NCBI GenBank assembly: GCA_049509635.1
Contig: JBEKZS010000002.1
Coordinates: 1 to 64,000 of the forward strand
Origin: Roseiarcus sp049509635
GTDB lineage: Bacteria; Pseudomonadota; Alphaproteobacteria; Rhizobiales; Beijerinckiaceae
Length of the DNA: 64,000 bases
Direction: 5' to 3'
In this document: piece after piece, positions 25,896-34,757 of the stretch
Layout: the number at the start of each line of letters is the position of its first letter
How positions within the stretch are numbered: the first letter of the stretch is position 1
The notes under the pieces: generated by a model
Told to the model about the DNA's origin: nothing
Databases searched by the model: none
Seen by the model: the letters and a program-made list of their open reading frames with translations, nothing else
Position numbers and translations under genes: made by a program

Positions 25896-28106
25896 ATGTT
25901 TGGCCCTGGGGGCAGGCGAAGCGCGGCGCGGATCGAGCCGCGTCTCGACGATTCGGGCCGCGGTCGCGGCGGGCGCGCGGATCTGCGCGCCGATCCCGCC
26001 GACCGGGCGCCCTCGAAGCGCGGCCGGCCGCAGCGGCCGGTCGGCGGGCGCTCGCGGCTCGGCAAGCTCGTCTACTGGTGCCTCGTCGCCGGCGTCTGGG
26101 GCGCCGTCGGCCTGGCTGGCCTGCTCGCCTATTACGCGAGCCAGCTGCCGCCGATCGACCAGCTCGCGGTGCCGAAGCGACCGCCCAACATCGCCATACT
26201 CGCCGAGGACGGCGCGCTGATCGCCAATCGCGGCGACACCGGCGGCGCAGCGGTGCATCTGGGCGATCTGCCGCCCTACCTGCCGCGCGCCTTCGTGGCG
26301 ATCGAGGACCGCCGGTTCTATTCCCATTTCGGCATCGATCCGATCGGCATCGGCCGGGCGATCTTCCGCGACGCGACCGGTCGCGGCGGCATGGAGGGCG
26401 GCTCGACGCTGACCCAGCAGCTCGCCAAGAACCTGTTCCTGACCCAGGAGCGCACGCTGTCGCGCAAGATCCAGGAGGCGATTCTCGCGCTCTGGCTGGA
26501 GCGCAAATATTCCAAGGACCAGATCCTCGAGCTCTACCTCAACCGCGTCTATTTCGGCTCGGGCGCCTATGGCGTCGAGGCGGCGGCGCAGAAATATTTC
26601 GGCAAGAGCGCCAGGCAGGTCAACCTTTCCGAGGCCGCGGTGCTCGCCGGCCTGATGAAGTCGCCCTCGCGGCTCGCCCCCAACCACAATCTGGAGGCCG
26701 CCAACGCGCGCGCCGCCCAGGTCGTCACCGCCATGGCCGAACAGGGCCTCATCACCGAGGCGATGGCCAAGCTGGCGCTGTCAAGGCCGGCGACGGTCGT
26801 CCGCGAGAAGGGCTCGGGATCGATCAACTACGCGGCCGATTACGTCATGGACATGCTCGACGACACGGTCGGGGCGATCGACGAGGACATCGTCGTCAGC
26901 ACGACGATCGACGCGAAGATGCAGGCGCTCGGCGAGCGGGCGCTGACCGAGGAACTCGCCGCCAAGGGCGAGAAATTCGGCGTCGGCCAGGGCGCGCTGG
27001 TCGCGCTCGACCCCAACGGCGCGGTCAAGGCGCTGGTCGGCGGGCGCAATTACGCCGACAGCCAGTTCAACCGCGCGGTCGCCGCCAAGCGCCAGCCCGG
27101 CTCGGCGTTCAAGCCGTTCGTCTATCTCAGCGCGCTGGAGAAGGGCCTGACGCCCGACAGCATCCGCGACGACGCGCCGATCACGGTCAAGGGCTGGAAC
27201 CCCGAGAATTACTCGCGCGAATATTTCGGGCCGGTGACGCTGACCAAGGCGCTTTCGCTGTCGCTGAACACCGTCGCCGTGCGGCTCGGGCTCGAAGTCG
27301 GCCCCAAGACCGTGGTGAAGACCGCCCATCGCCTCGGAATAACGAGCGATCTCGAGCCGAACGCCTCGATCGCGCTCGGCACCTCCGAGGTCACCCCGCT
27401 CGAACTGGTCTCCGCCTACGCCGCCTTCGCCAACGGCGGGATCGGCGTCCAGCCGCATGTGATCGCCCGCGTCCGCACCGCCAGCGGCAAGCAGCTCTAC
27501 CTGCGCAAGAACGTGAGCTTCGGGCGCGTGATCGAGCCGCAATACGTCGCGATGATGAACGCGATGATGGTTGAGACGCTGCTGACCGGCACCGCGCACA
27601 AGGCGGAATTGCCGGGCTGGCAGGCGGCGGGCAAGACCGGCACCAGCCAGGAATGGCGCGACGCCTGGTTCGTCGGCTACACATCCTATCTCGTGGCCGG
27701 CGTCTGGCTCGGCAACGACGACGGCAGCCCGACCCGCAAGGTCTCGGGCGGCAATCTCCCGGTGGAGATCTGGAGCCGGTTCATGAAGGCGGCGCACGAG
27801 GGCGTGCCGGTCGCCGCCCTCCCGTCCGGCGTCTGGCGCGGCGCCGACCAGCCCGCGCCAGACGGCGCGTCGCCGGCGTCGCCCGAGGCGCCGCCCGCGC
27901 CGATTCCGGAGGCCGCCGCCGGGCAGCCGATGACGATCAACCGCGGCGGCGCGGCCGCGCAGAATCCGCCGGCCGTGGTCAGGCGCGACATCGCCCCGGC
28001 GGCATCGCCGGGCTGGACGCCCGTGCCGCCCGCCTCGATCCCCTATGCGGGGCTCGGCGAGCCGGCGCATGAGAGGAGCCTGCTGAGCAGGCTGTTCGGC
28101 GGCTGA
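25896..28106 (+). CDS. Penicillin-binding protein 1A (class A, bifunctional)
   Basis: A 736-residue peptidoglycan glycosyltransferase/transpeptidase. After a basic cytoplasmic tail of about 55 residues comes one membrane anchor (LVYWCLVAGVWGAVGLAGLLAYY). The GT51 domain shows IEDRRFYSHFGIDPIG, EGGSTLTQQLAKNLFLT, RKIQEAILALWLERKYSK and ILELYLNRVYFGSGAYG. The transpeptidase domain has SxxK (GSAFKPFVYL), SxN (SLSLNT) and KTG (GKTGTSQEW). The C-terminal 90 residues are Pro/Ala-rich and disordered. ATG 25896 is used; a TTG two codons earlier is an alternative. It is divergent from dnaN. The mid-region insertion domain of E. coli PBP1a appears reduced. Confidence 0.95.
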   Translation: MFGPGGRRSAARIEPRLDDSGRGRGGRADLRADPADRAPSKRGRPQRPVGGRSRLGKLVYWCLVAGVWGAVGLAGLLAYYASQLPPIDQLAVPKRPPNIAILAEDGALIANRGDTGGAAVHLGDLPPYLPRAFVAIEDRRFYSHFGIDPIGIGRAIFRDATGRGGMEGGSTLTQQLAKNLFLTQERTLSRKIQEAILALWLERKYSKDQILELYLNRVYFGSGAYGVEAAAQKYFGKSARQVNLSEAAVLAGLMKSPSRLAPNHNLEAANARAAQVVTAMAEQGLITEAMAKLALSRPATVVREKGSGSINYAADYVMDMLDDTVGAIDEDIVVSTTIDAKMQALGERALTEELAAKGEKFGVGQGALVALDPNGAVKALVGGRNYADSQFNRAVAAKRQPGSAFKPFVYLSALEKGLTPDSIRDDAPITVKGWNPENYSREYFGPVTLTKALSLSLNTVAVRLGLEVGPKTVVKTAHRLGITSDLEPNASIALGTSEVTPLELVSAYAAFANGGIGVQPHVIARVRTASGKQLYLRKNVSFGRVIEPQYVAMMNAMMVETLLTGTAHKAELPGWQAAGKTGTSQEWRDAWFVGYTSYLVAGVWLGNDDGSPTRKVSGGNLPVEIWSRFMKAAHEGVPVAALPSGVWRGADQPAPDGASPASPEAPPAPIPEAAAGQPMTINRGGAAAQNPPAVVRRDIAPAASPGWTPVPPASIPYAGLGEPAHERSLLSRLFGG

Positions 28107-28191
28107 AAATCACATGGGCGCGCCTCCCCTTGTCGGCGCGGACCGGCTAAACTTTCGCGCCGGACCATCGCTGAGCCCCGCAGGAGCGCCC

Positions 28192-29187
28192 ATGCCCGTC
28201 AACAGACAATTCATCCTGGATTCCAGGCCGACCGGCCATGTCGCGCCCGGCAATTTCCGGCTCGTCGAGACGCCCGCACCGACGCCGGGACCAAGCCAGG
28301 CGCTGGTGCGCCATCATTTTCTCTCGCTCGACCCCTACATGCGCGGGCGGCTCAACGACGCCAAATCCTACGCCAGGCCGCAGGCGGTCGGCGAGGTCAT
28401 GGGCGGCGGCACGGTCGGCGAGGTCGTCGCCTCGCACAACGCCCGCTTCAAGCCGGGCGACAAGGTCGTCGGCATGGGCGGCTGGCAGGAATTCTCGCTG
28501 ACCGACGGAAGCGACGCGAGGGTCGTCGACGCTTCCAGGATTCCGCTCCAGGCCTATCTGGGGCCGGTCGGCATGCCGGGCGTCACCGCCTGGTACGGGC
28601 TCAACAGGATCATCGCGCCCAAGGCGGGCGAGACGATCGTCGTCTCGGCGGCGACCGGCGCGGTCGGCTCGGTGGTCGGCCAGCTCGCCAAGATCGCCGG
28701 CGCCAGGACGGTCGGCGTCGCCGGCGGCCCGGTCAAATGCGCCTACGCGCGGGACGAACTCGGCTACGACCTGTGCGTCGACCACAAGGCGCCCGATTTC
28801 GCCGCGGCGCTGAAGGCGGCGCTGCCCGACGGCGTCGACGGCCTGTTCGAGAACGTCGGCGGCGCGCCGTTCGCGGCCTGCATGCGCCGGCTCAATGATT
28901 TCGCGCGCGTCGCCGTCTGCGGCCTGATTTCTTCCTACGAGGGCGCGCCGACCGGACTCGAGAATGTGGGAACCCTGCTGATCACCCGCAGCAAGATCGA
29001 GGGCTTCATCGTCTCCGACCATATGGCGCTGTGGCCGCAGGCGCTCAAGGAGCTCGCGGGCCATGTCGCCTCGGGGCGGGTGCGCTACCGGGAGACCATC
29101 GTCGAGGGGATCGAGAAGGCGCCCGAGGCGCTCATCGCCGTGCTGACCGGACGCAATTTCGGCAAGCAGCTCGTCAAGCTGATCTGA
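28192..29187 (+). CDS. NADP-dependent oxidoreductase, MDR family (curA/leukotriene B4 dehydrogenase type)
   Basis: A 331-residue zinc-independent medium-chain reductase. It has the N-terminal DPYMRGRL motif characteristic of the PTGR/CurA group, GGGTVGEVVASHNARFKPGDKVVG, the cofactor loop SAATGAVGSVVGQLAKIAGARTVGVAGG, and YDLCVDHK and GLFENVGGAPF blocks. Relatives reduce the C=C bond of alpha,beta-unsaturated ketones and aldehydes with NADPH. ATG 28192 follows AGGAG. It starts 85 nt after the PBP gene on the same strand; a functional link is not apparent. Confidence 0.92.
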   Translation: MPVNRQFILDSRPTGHVAPGNFRLVETPAPTPGPSQALVRHHFLSLDPYMRGRLNDAKSYARPQAVGEVMGGGTVGEVVASHNARFKPGDKVVGMGGWQEFSLTDGSDARVVDASRIPLQAYLGPVGMPGVTAWYGLNRIIAPKAGETIVVSAATGAVGSVVGQLAKIAGARTVGVAGGPVKCAYARDELGYDLCVDHKAPDFAAALKAALPDGVDGLFENVGGAPFAACMRRLNDFARVAVCGLISSYEGAPTGLENVGTLLITRSKIEGFIVSDHMALWPQALKELAGHVASGRVRYRETIVEGIEKAPEALIAVLTGRNFGKQLVKLI

Positions 29188-29193
29188 AGCGCG

Positions 29194-29760
29194 TCAGGGT
29201 TCGCCGAACAGACCGACCATGCCGGTCGAGCCCTCCGAATGGCCCTCGAGCTTCGGCAGGAGCGCCTCGACGGAAAGTCCGGGCGGCAGCGCGTCGCGTT
29301 CGAGATCGGTGGCGATCAGCACGAACGCGTAGCGATGGGGCGGCCCCTTCGCCGGGCACGGGCCCGAATAGGCCATCCGTCCTTCGGTGTTCGCGCCGCC
29401 GACGAATTTGTCGGAGCGCGCGCTGACCTCGCCTTCCGCGAAGGCCGTGACGGTCGTGGGGATGCCATAGCCGACGAAACGAAAATCGCCGAGGCCGTTC
29501 CTGCCCTGGGGATCGAAGATGATCAGCGCGAAACTGCGCGTCCGCGCCGGCGCGCCCGTCCAGGACAGTTGCGGCGACAGGTTCTGGCCGGCGCAGCTGC
29601 CGCGCACCGCGTCGGCGGCCCTCTCGGGCATCGGGCCGCCGTCTCTGAAAGTCGCCGAAGTCAGCGCGAACGCGCGCTCCGCGCGCACAGCGGGGCCTGA
29701 CGGCCCGGCCGCGGCGACGCCGGCCGCCAGCAAGCCGGCGGCGAGCAGCCTGCGCGTCAT
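29194..29760 (-). CDS. Periplasmic YbhB/YbcL family (PEBP-like) protein
   Basis: A 188-residue protein with a signal peptide (MTRRLLAAGLLAAGVAAAGPSGPAVRA) and a PEBP/Raf-kinase-inhibitor fold. The ligand-binding signature is present: GQNLSPQLSWTGAPARTRSFALIIFDPQG, then HRYAFVLIATDL and the C-terminal GHSEGSTGMVGLFGEP. Bacterial members bind phospholipid-like ligands; their role is not settled. ATG 29760 was preferred over 29787 because it puts the charged residues directly before the hydrophobic core. It is convergent with the MDR oxidoreductase gene (6 nt between stops). Confidence 0.88.
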   Translation of the reverse strand: MTRRLLAAGLLAAGVAAAGPSGPAVRAERAFALTSATFRDGGPMPERAADAVRGSCAGQNLSPQLSWTGAPARTRSFALIIFDPQGRNGLGDFRFVGYGIPTTVTAFAEGEVSARSDKFVGGANTEGRMAYSGPCPAKGPPHRYAFVLIATDLERDALPPGLSVEALLPKLEGHSEGSTGMVGLFGEP

Positions 29761-29844
29761 GACGGTTCCTCCCTCCGGGCGACCCATGCGGCGGCCGCCC
29801 CGGCCATTATAGGGCGTCCGCGCGCCCGCGCACGCGGCGCCGGT

Positions 29845-30870
29845 TCAGACCGGCGGCGGGTTGCGCTCGGCGAAGCCGCGCTGGTGCCAATAGGGATAGG
29901 CGAGCGGCCGTTCGCTCGCCTGGTCGAGCAGCGCGATCTGCGCTTCGGTCAGCCGCCAACCGGTCGCGCCGAGATTTTCGCGCAATTGCGCCTCGTCGCG
30001 CGCGCCGACGATCACGCTCGCCACGGTCGGGCGCCCCAGCAGCCAGGCGAGCGCGATCTGGGCCGCGGTCTTGCCGGTCGCCGCCGCCACCGCGTCGAGC
30101 GCGTCGACGATGCGGTAGAGATCCTCGTCGGCGACCTGCGGGCCCTGACCGGCGGTCTTGTGCAGGCGGCTGCGCGCGGGCAGCGGGGCGCCGCGCCGGA
30201 TCTTGCCGGTCAGCCGGCCCCAGCCGAGCGGGCTCCACACGACGGCGCCGACGCCCTGGTCGAGTCCGAGCGGCATCAGCTCCCACTCGTAGTCGCGCCC
30301 GACCAGCGAATAATAGGTCTGGTTGGCGACATAGCGCGGATAGCCGTAGCGCTCGGCGACGGCGAGCGACTTCATCAGCTGCCAGCCCGAGAAATTGGAG
30401 ACGCCGACATAGCGGATCTTGCCCGCGCGCACGAGATCGTCGAGCGCGGACAGGACCTCCTCGACCGGGGTCAGCGCGTCGAAGCCGTGGAGCTGGAAGA
30501 GATCGACATAGTCCGTGCCGAGCCGCTTCAGCGCCGCCTCGCAGGCGCGGATCAGATGAAATCGCGATGAGCCGACGTCATTGGCCGCCTGACCGGAGCG
30601 GAACGTCGCCTTGGTCGAGACGAGGACCGAATCGCGCCGTCCCCTGATCGCGGTTCCCAGAATGCGCTCGGATTCGCCGTCCGAATAGATGTCGGCGGTG
30701 TCGAACATCGTGACGCCCGCTTCCAGGCAGACATCGACGATATGCCGCGCGCCGCTCTCGTCGGTGTCGCCCCAGGCGTTGAAGAACTCGCCCTTGCCGC
30801 CGAACGTGCCGCAGCCGAAGCTCAGCGCGGGAACCATGAAGCCCGATGCGCCCAGTCGCCTTTGTTCCAT
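29845..30870 (-). CDS. Aldo/keto reductase
   Basis: A 341-residue (beta/alpha)8 NADPH-dependent reductase. The catalytic tetrad can be placed: Asp and Tyr in MFDTADIYSDGESE, Lys in VLVSTKATF and His in VDLFQLHGFD. NADPH phosphate-binding residues fit VIVGARDEAQLRENLGA near the C-terminus. It is closest to the AKR11/YajO-like group that uses small aldehydes; substrate is unknown. ATG 30870 starts MEQRRLGASGFMVPALSFG, the family N-terminus. It lies 84 nt upstream of the PEBP-like gene, possibly in one transcript. Confidence 0.93.
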   Translation of the reverse strand: MEQRRLGASGFMVPALSFGCGTFGGKGEFFNAWGDTDESGARHIVDVCLEAGVTMFDTADIYSDGESERILGTAIRGRRDSVLVSTKATFRSGQAANDVGSSRFHLIRACEAALKRLGTDYVDLFQLHGFDALTPVEEVLSALDDLVRAGKIRYVGVSNFSGWQLMKSLAVAERYGYPRYVANQTYYSLVGRDYEWELMPLGLDQGVGAVVWSPLGWGRLTGKIRRGAPLPARSRLHKTAGQGPQVADEDLYRIVDALDAVAAATGKTAAQIALAWLLGRPTVASVIVGARDEAQLRENLGATGWRLTEAQIALLDQASERPLAYPYWHQRGFAERNPPPV

Positions 30871-31106
30871 GATGGGGTCCTCTCGTTGAATCGGCCGACG
30901 CGCGCGCTCGGCGCGGTCTATTCCGGCGCCCGGCGTCGCGGCGCAGGATTAGCACGAACCTCGGGACTGCGGGCGTCGCGCCCGCTCGTTTCCGGCTGGG
31001 GGATCGGTGCGGAAGGCGGCCGAGTCGGCGACCGGCGAGGGCCTTGAGCGGGGCCGCGCCGCGGGGCTAGTATGGGCCGGACGGCCGTCCGTCCGGAGAA
31101 GCGCCC

Positions 31107-31403
31107 ATGCTGCGAATCTGTCTCGTCGGCTCGCTCCTCGCCGCCACCGTGCTGGCGGCGCCCGCGCGCGCCGCGCTCGCTCCCGTCGTCCCGGCCGCCG
31201 CGCCCGGGATCCGGCTCGCCGCGACGGCCTGCGGCCTCGGCTATCATCGCGACGTGTCCGGCTTCTGCGTCGATTCCATGGACTACAGCCGCCGATGCCC
31301 GCCCGGCTATTTCCCGATCTCGGCCCCGAACGGCAACGGCTACCGGTGCATCCCGACCCAATGGATGAACGCGCCCGGCTGGCTCGGCGACTTCTTCCGC
31401 TAG
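31107..31403 (+). CDS. Small secreted cysteine-containing protein
   Basis: A 98-residue protein with a signal peptide (MLRICLVGSLLAATVLAAPARA) and a mature domain carrying four Cys (TACGLGYH, GFCVDS, RRCPPGY, YRCIPT) and many aromatic residues, a layout common in small exported proteins of Hyphomicrobiales. I do not know its function. GGAGAAG lies 6 nt before ATG 31107. A perfect 8-bp hairpin (CCGGACGG-CCGT-CCGTCCGG, 31077-31096) ends at that ribosome binding site. It is followed after 12 nt by the purine permease-like gene. Confidence 0.75.
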   Translation: MLRICLVGSLLAATVLAAPARAALAPVVPAAAPGIRLAATACGLGYHRDVSGFCVDSMDYSRRCPPGYFPISAPNGNGYRCIPTQWMNAPGWLGDFFR

Positions 31404-31415
31404 GCCGGCGCCGCC

Positions 31416-32432
31416 GTGACTCGCCGGCTCGGCTCGCTTCTCGTCGCTCTCGCGCTCGCCGCGGCCGAGCCGGCGTTCGCGCAGCCGCCGCCGCCGGCGC
31501 CGAAGGTTCTCGTCGTCACGATGTTCGCAGGCGAGGCCAAGCCGTGGCGCGACGGCGAGCGGCTGACCCAGCGCATCGCGATTCCGGGGCTGCCGAAAGC
31601 CGATCCCGAAATCGCCTGCACGGAGGGCGGCCTCTGTCTGATGACCACCGGAATGGGTTACGCCAATGCGGCCAGTTCGATCGCCGCCGTCGTGTTCGGC
31701 GGCCGGCTCGACCTCGCCCGGACCTATTTCGTGATCGCCGGCATCGCCGGCGTCGATCCCGCCAAGGGGACGCTCGGCTCCGCCCATTGGGCGCGCTATG
31801 CGGTCGACGGCGGCCTGCAGAACGAGATCGACCCGCGCGAGGCGCCGGCGGGCTGGGCGTCCGGCTATCTGGCGATCGGCGCCGGCGCGCCCGGGCAGAA
31901 GGCCGAATTGCGCTACGGCGGCGAAATCCAGCGTCTCGACGAGGCTCTGCTCCAAGCCGCCTGGCGCCTGACCAGGGATGCGCCGCTGAGCGACGGCGAG
32001 GCGGCGAAGGCCTATCGGGCGCGCTACCGGACCGGCGCCGCCGCCGAGGCGCCGCAGGTGACGATCTGCGACACCGTCTCCTCCGACACCTGGTGGCACG
32101 GCGAACGGCTCGCCGCCGCCATGCAGGCGTGGGCGAGGCTGATCACCGACGGCGCCGCCGATCCCTGCACGACCCAGCAGGAGGACAATGCGACGCTGAC
32201 CGCGCTCCGGCGCGGCGCGGAAGCCGGCCTCGTCGATTTCGGCCGCGTCGCCCTGCTGCGGACGGCGTCGAATTTCGATCGTCCGGCCCCGGGCCAGACG
32301 GCCGCCGAATCGCTCGGCGCCCATTCGGGCGGCTATCTCCCGGCGGTCGCCAACGCCTACCAGGTCGCCGGCGCGCTCGCCCATGCGATCGTCGCGGACT
32401 GGCCGGCCTGGAGCGGCGGACCGCCGAAGTGA
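31416..32432 (+). CDS. Purine nucleoside permease-like periplasmic protein
   Basis: A 338-residue protein with a signal peptide (MTRRLGSLLVALALAAAEPAFA). The body matches the purine nucleoside permease (NUP) family: VLVVTMFAGEAKPW, LMTTGMGYANAASSIAAVVF, YFVIAGIAGVDPAKGTLGSAHWARY, CDTVSSDTWWHGERL and TTQQEDNATLTAL. The fold resembles nucleoside phosphorylases; the permease name comes from a yeast homologue and may not describe the bacterial protein. Start is GTG 31416, 12 nt after the preceding small secreted protein, so they are probably co-transcribed. Confidence 0.88.
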   Translation: MTRRLGSLLVALALAAAEPAFAQPPPPAPKVLVVTMFAGEAKPWRDGERLTQRIAIPGLPKADPEIACTEGGLCLMTTGMGYANAASSIAAVVFGGRLDLARTYFVIAGIAGVDPAKGTLGSAHWARYAVDGGLQNEIDPREAPAGWASGYLAIGAGAPGQKAELRYGGEIQRLDEALLQAAWRLTRDAPLSDGEAAKAYRARYRTGAAAEAPQVTICDTVSSDTWWHGERLAAAMQAWARLITDGAADPCTTQQEDNATLTALRRGAEAGLVDFGRVALLRTASNFDRPAPGQTAAESLGAHSGGYLPAVANAYQVAGALAHAIVADWPAWSGGPPK

Positions 32433-32513
32433 GCGCGGGCGCCCGCGATGCAGCTTGTGCGCGCCGCCGGCGTTTCGGGAGGGGCGGGCGCGCGGCGCGG
32501 AAGGGAATCGCCC

Positions 32514-33239
32514 ATGACTTATGAGCTCTATTACTGGCCCGGCCTGCAAGGCCGCGGCGAATTCGTCCGGCTCGCGCTGGAGGAGGCGGGCGCGGACTAT
32601 GTCGACGTCGCGCGCGGTCCGGGCGGCATGGCCGCCATGGCCAAGATCCTCGAGAGCGGGCGCACGGGGTGGATTCCGTTCGCGCCGCCGTTCCTCAGGG
32701 ACGGCGACCTCATCGTGGCGCAGGTCGCCAACATCCTTTTGTATCTCGGCCCGAGGCTGGGCCTCGCGCCGCCGGAGGATTCGCAGCGCGTGATCGCCAA
32801 CGGCCTGCAGATGACGATCGCGGACATGGTCGCCGAGGTCCACGACACCCATCATCCCCTCTCGAACGCGCTCTACTTCGAGGATCAGAAGGAGGCGGCG
32901 ATCGCGCGCGCGGCGGCGTTCCTGAAGCTCCGCCTGCCCAAATTCCTCGGCTATTTCGAACGCGTGCTGGGCCACAATCCCGCTGGCGACAGGCATAGCG
33001 TCGGCGGGTCGCTGACCTATGTCGACCTGTCGCTGTTCCAGCTGGTCGAGGGGCTGTCCTACGCCTTTCCCCGCGCGATGACGGGCTACGGCAAGCGCTA
33101 CCCGAGGCTCGCGGCGCTGCGCGAGAGTGTGGCGGCGCGGCCGCGGCTCGCCCGCTACCTCGCCTCCGACCGGCGGCTGCCGTTCAACGAGACCGGCATT
33201 TTCCGCCGCTATCCCGAACTCGACGCCGCGGCCAGCTGA
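32514..33239 (+). CDS. Glutathione S-transferase family protein
   Basis: A 241-residue GST-like protein. The thioredoxin-like N-terminal domain (about 1-80) begins YELYYWPGLQGRGEFVRLALEEAGADY and has an FAPPFLRDGDLIVAQVANILLYLG segment with the cis-Pro region; the helical C-terminal domain contains LTYVDLSLFQLVEGL (the N-capping D of GSTs). The usual catalytic Tyr would be Y6 or Y7. Substrates are unknown. ATG 32514 fits the domain start; a longer frame from 32448 lacks similarity. It is in line with the upstream purine permease-like gene. Confidence 0.88.
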   Translation: MTYELYYWPGLQGRGEFVRLALEEAGADYVDVARGPGGMAAMAKILESGRTGWIPFAPPFLRDGDLIVAQVANILLYLGPRLGLAPPEDSQRVIANGLQMTIADMVAEVHDTHHPLSNALYFEDQKEAAIARAAAFLKLRLPKFLGYFERVLGHNPAGDRHSVGGSLTYVDLSLFQLVEGLSYAFPRAMTGYGKRYPRLAALRESVAARPRLARYLASDRRLPFNETGIFRRYPELDAAAS

Positions 33240-33437
33240 GCCGGCGGGACGCCGCCCAAGGAGCGGGGGCGCGTCGGCGTCCCGCCGACGTGGTTGCGAC
33301 TGGGGCTCGATTCTACAGGGGGAAGCTCTGGATCGATGCGCGCCGGCGCCGGGACTGTTCATCCCCGCTTCATCCCGACTCCGTCATCGTGCCCTCAGAT
33401 TTCGATTCCCGCCGCCCCGATCGGCGTGCTGAAATGA

Positions 33438-34748
33438 ATGGTCCCGACGATGTCGCCCGCCTTCCTCCGCCTGTTCGCATTGGCCCTTTGCGCGGCCGTC
33501 GGCTCGGATTGCCTGCTCGAAAGCGCGCAGTCGCTGCCGGTTTCGACCTTTTGCGTCAGCGCCGACCAATGCGCGGCGCTGTGCCGCCGCTTCGTCGAAC
33601 ACGACGCGACCGCCGAGGATTTCATCCGCCGCGCCGCGTATGAACTCGGGCCGCCGGACCTCTTCCACGTGGCGCAGGCGAGCGCGGCGATGCCGCCGGT
33701 CGTCGACCCCGCCAACGTCTATTCGGAGGTCGGCCCGAACAATTTCAGCCCCGCGGTGGCGGGCGCCCTGCCGCGCATCTATTCGCCGAACCTGATGACC
33801 GGCCGGGTCGACGTCATCGATCCCCAGACCTTCGCGGTGGTCGATCATTTCGCCGCCGGCGCCAGCCCGCAGCACATCGTGCCGTCCTGGGATCTGCAGA
33901 CGCTGTGGGTGACCGGCGACGTCAGCGGGCCCGGCGCGCACGGCTCGCTGGTGCCGATCGATCCCAAGACCGGCAAGCCCGGCGCGCCGGTCCAGGTCGA
34001 CGACGCCTACAACATGTATTTCACGCCCGACGGCCGCTCGGCGATCGTCGTCGCCGAGGCGATGCGCCGGCTCGAATTCCGCGATCCCCATACGATGGAG
34101 CTGCAGGGCTACGTCAACGCGCCGCAATGTTCGGGAATCAACCACGCCGATTTCGCCATCGACGGCTCCTACGCGATCTTCACCTGCGAATACAACAATG
34201 CGCTGGTGAAGATCGACATGAACCGGCGCGAACTCGTCGGCACGCTGCAGCTCTCCGCCGGCCACATGCCGCAGGACATCCGCATCTCGCCCGACGGCGC
34301 GATCTTCTACGTCGCCGACATGCTCGGCGACGGCGTCGTGCTGGTCGACGGCGAGACGTTCAAGGAGAGCGGCTTCATCGCGACCGGCGTCGGCACCCAC
34401 GGGCTCTATCCGAGCCGGGACGGCAAGCGGCTCTATGTGACCAATCGCGGCTCCCACAATCTGGCCGGCGTCAAGCGCGGCGCGGGCAGCATTTCGGTGA
34501 TCGATTTCCGCAGCCGCGAGGTCGTCGCCAACTGGCCGATCCCCAACGGCGGCAGCCCGGACATGGGCAATGTCAGCGCCGACGGCGCGACGCTGTGGTT
34601 GTCCGCGCGCTACGACGGCGCCGTCTATGCGATCAACACGGCCGACGGATCGGTCAAGACCATCCCGGTCGGCGGCATGCCGCATGGCCTGACCGTCTGG
34701 CCGCAGCCGGGGCGCTACTCGCTCGGCCATACCGGCAACATGCGCTGA
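33438..34748 (+). CDS. Secreted YVTN-type beta-propeller protein
   Basis: A 436-residue exported protein (signal peptide after ATG 33438 or 33450: MSPAFLRLFALALCAAVGSDC) made largely of repeated propeller blades. Blade-like units include TGRVDVIDPQTFAVVDHFAAG, GSYAIFTCEYNNALVKIDMN, AIFYVADMLGDGVVLVDGE, KRLYVTNRGSHNLAGVKRG and GATLWLSARYDGAVYAIN. YVTN/YncE-like proteins sit in the periplasm or outside; many act in redox or surface binding but roles are mostly unknown. The N-terminal 60 residues with several Cys are unusual for the family. Convergent with the methyltransferase gene. Confidence 0.85.
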   Translation: MVPTMSPAFLRLFALALCAAVGSDCLLESAQSLPVSTFCVSADQCAALCRRFVEHDATAEDFIRRAAYELGPPDLFHVAQASAAMPPVVDPANVYSEVGPNNFSPAVAGALPRIYSPNLMTGRVDVIDPQTFAVVDHFAAGASPQHIVPSWDLQTLWVTGDVSGPGAHGSLVPIDPKTGKPGAPVQVDDAYNMYFTPDGRSAIVVAEAMRRLEFRDPHTMELQGYVNAPQCSGINHADFAIDGSYAIFTCEYNNALVKIDMNRRELVGTLQLSAGHMPQDIRISPDGAIFYVADMLGDGVVLVDGETFKESGFIATGVGTHGLYPSRDGKRLYVTNRGSHNLAGVKRGAGSISVIDFRSREVVANWPIPNGGSPDMGNVSADGATLWLSARYDGAVYAINTADGSVKTIPVGGMPHGLTVWPQPGRYSLGHTGNMR

Positions 34749-34757
34749 GGCGGCGGT

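Noticed and set aside
33240..33437. GGGGCTCGATTCTACAG segment resembling a tRNA T-arm
   Set aside because: No matching acceptor stem, anticodon arm or D-arm could be folded around it.
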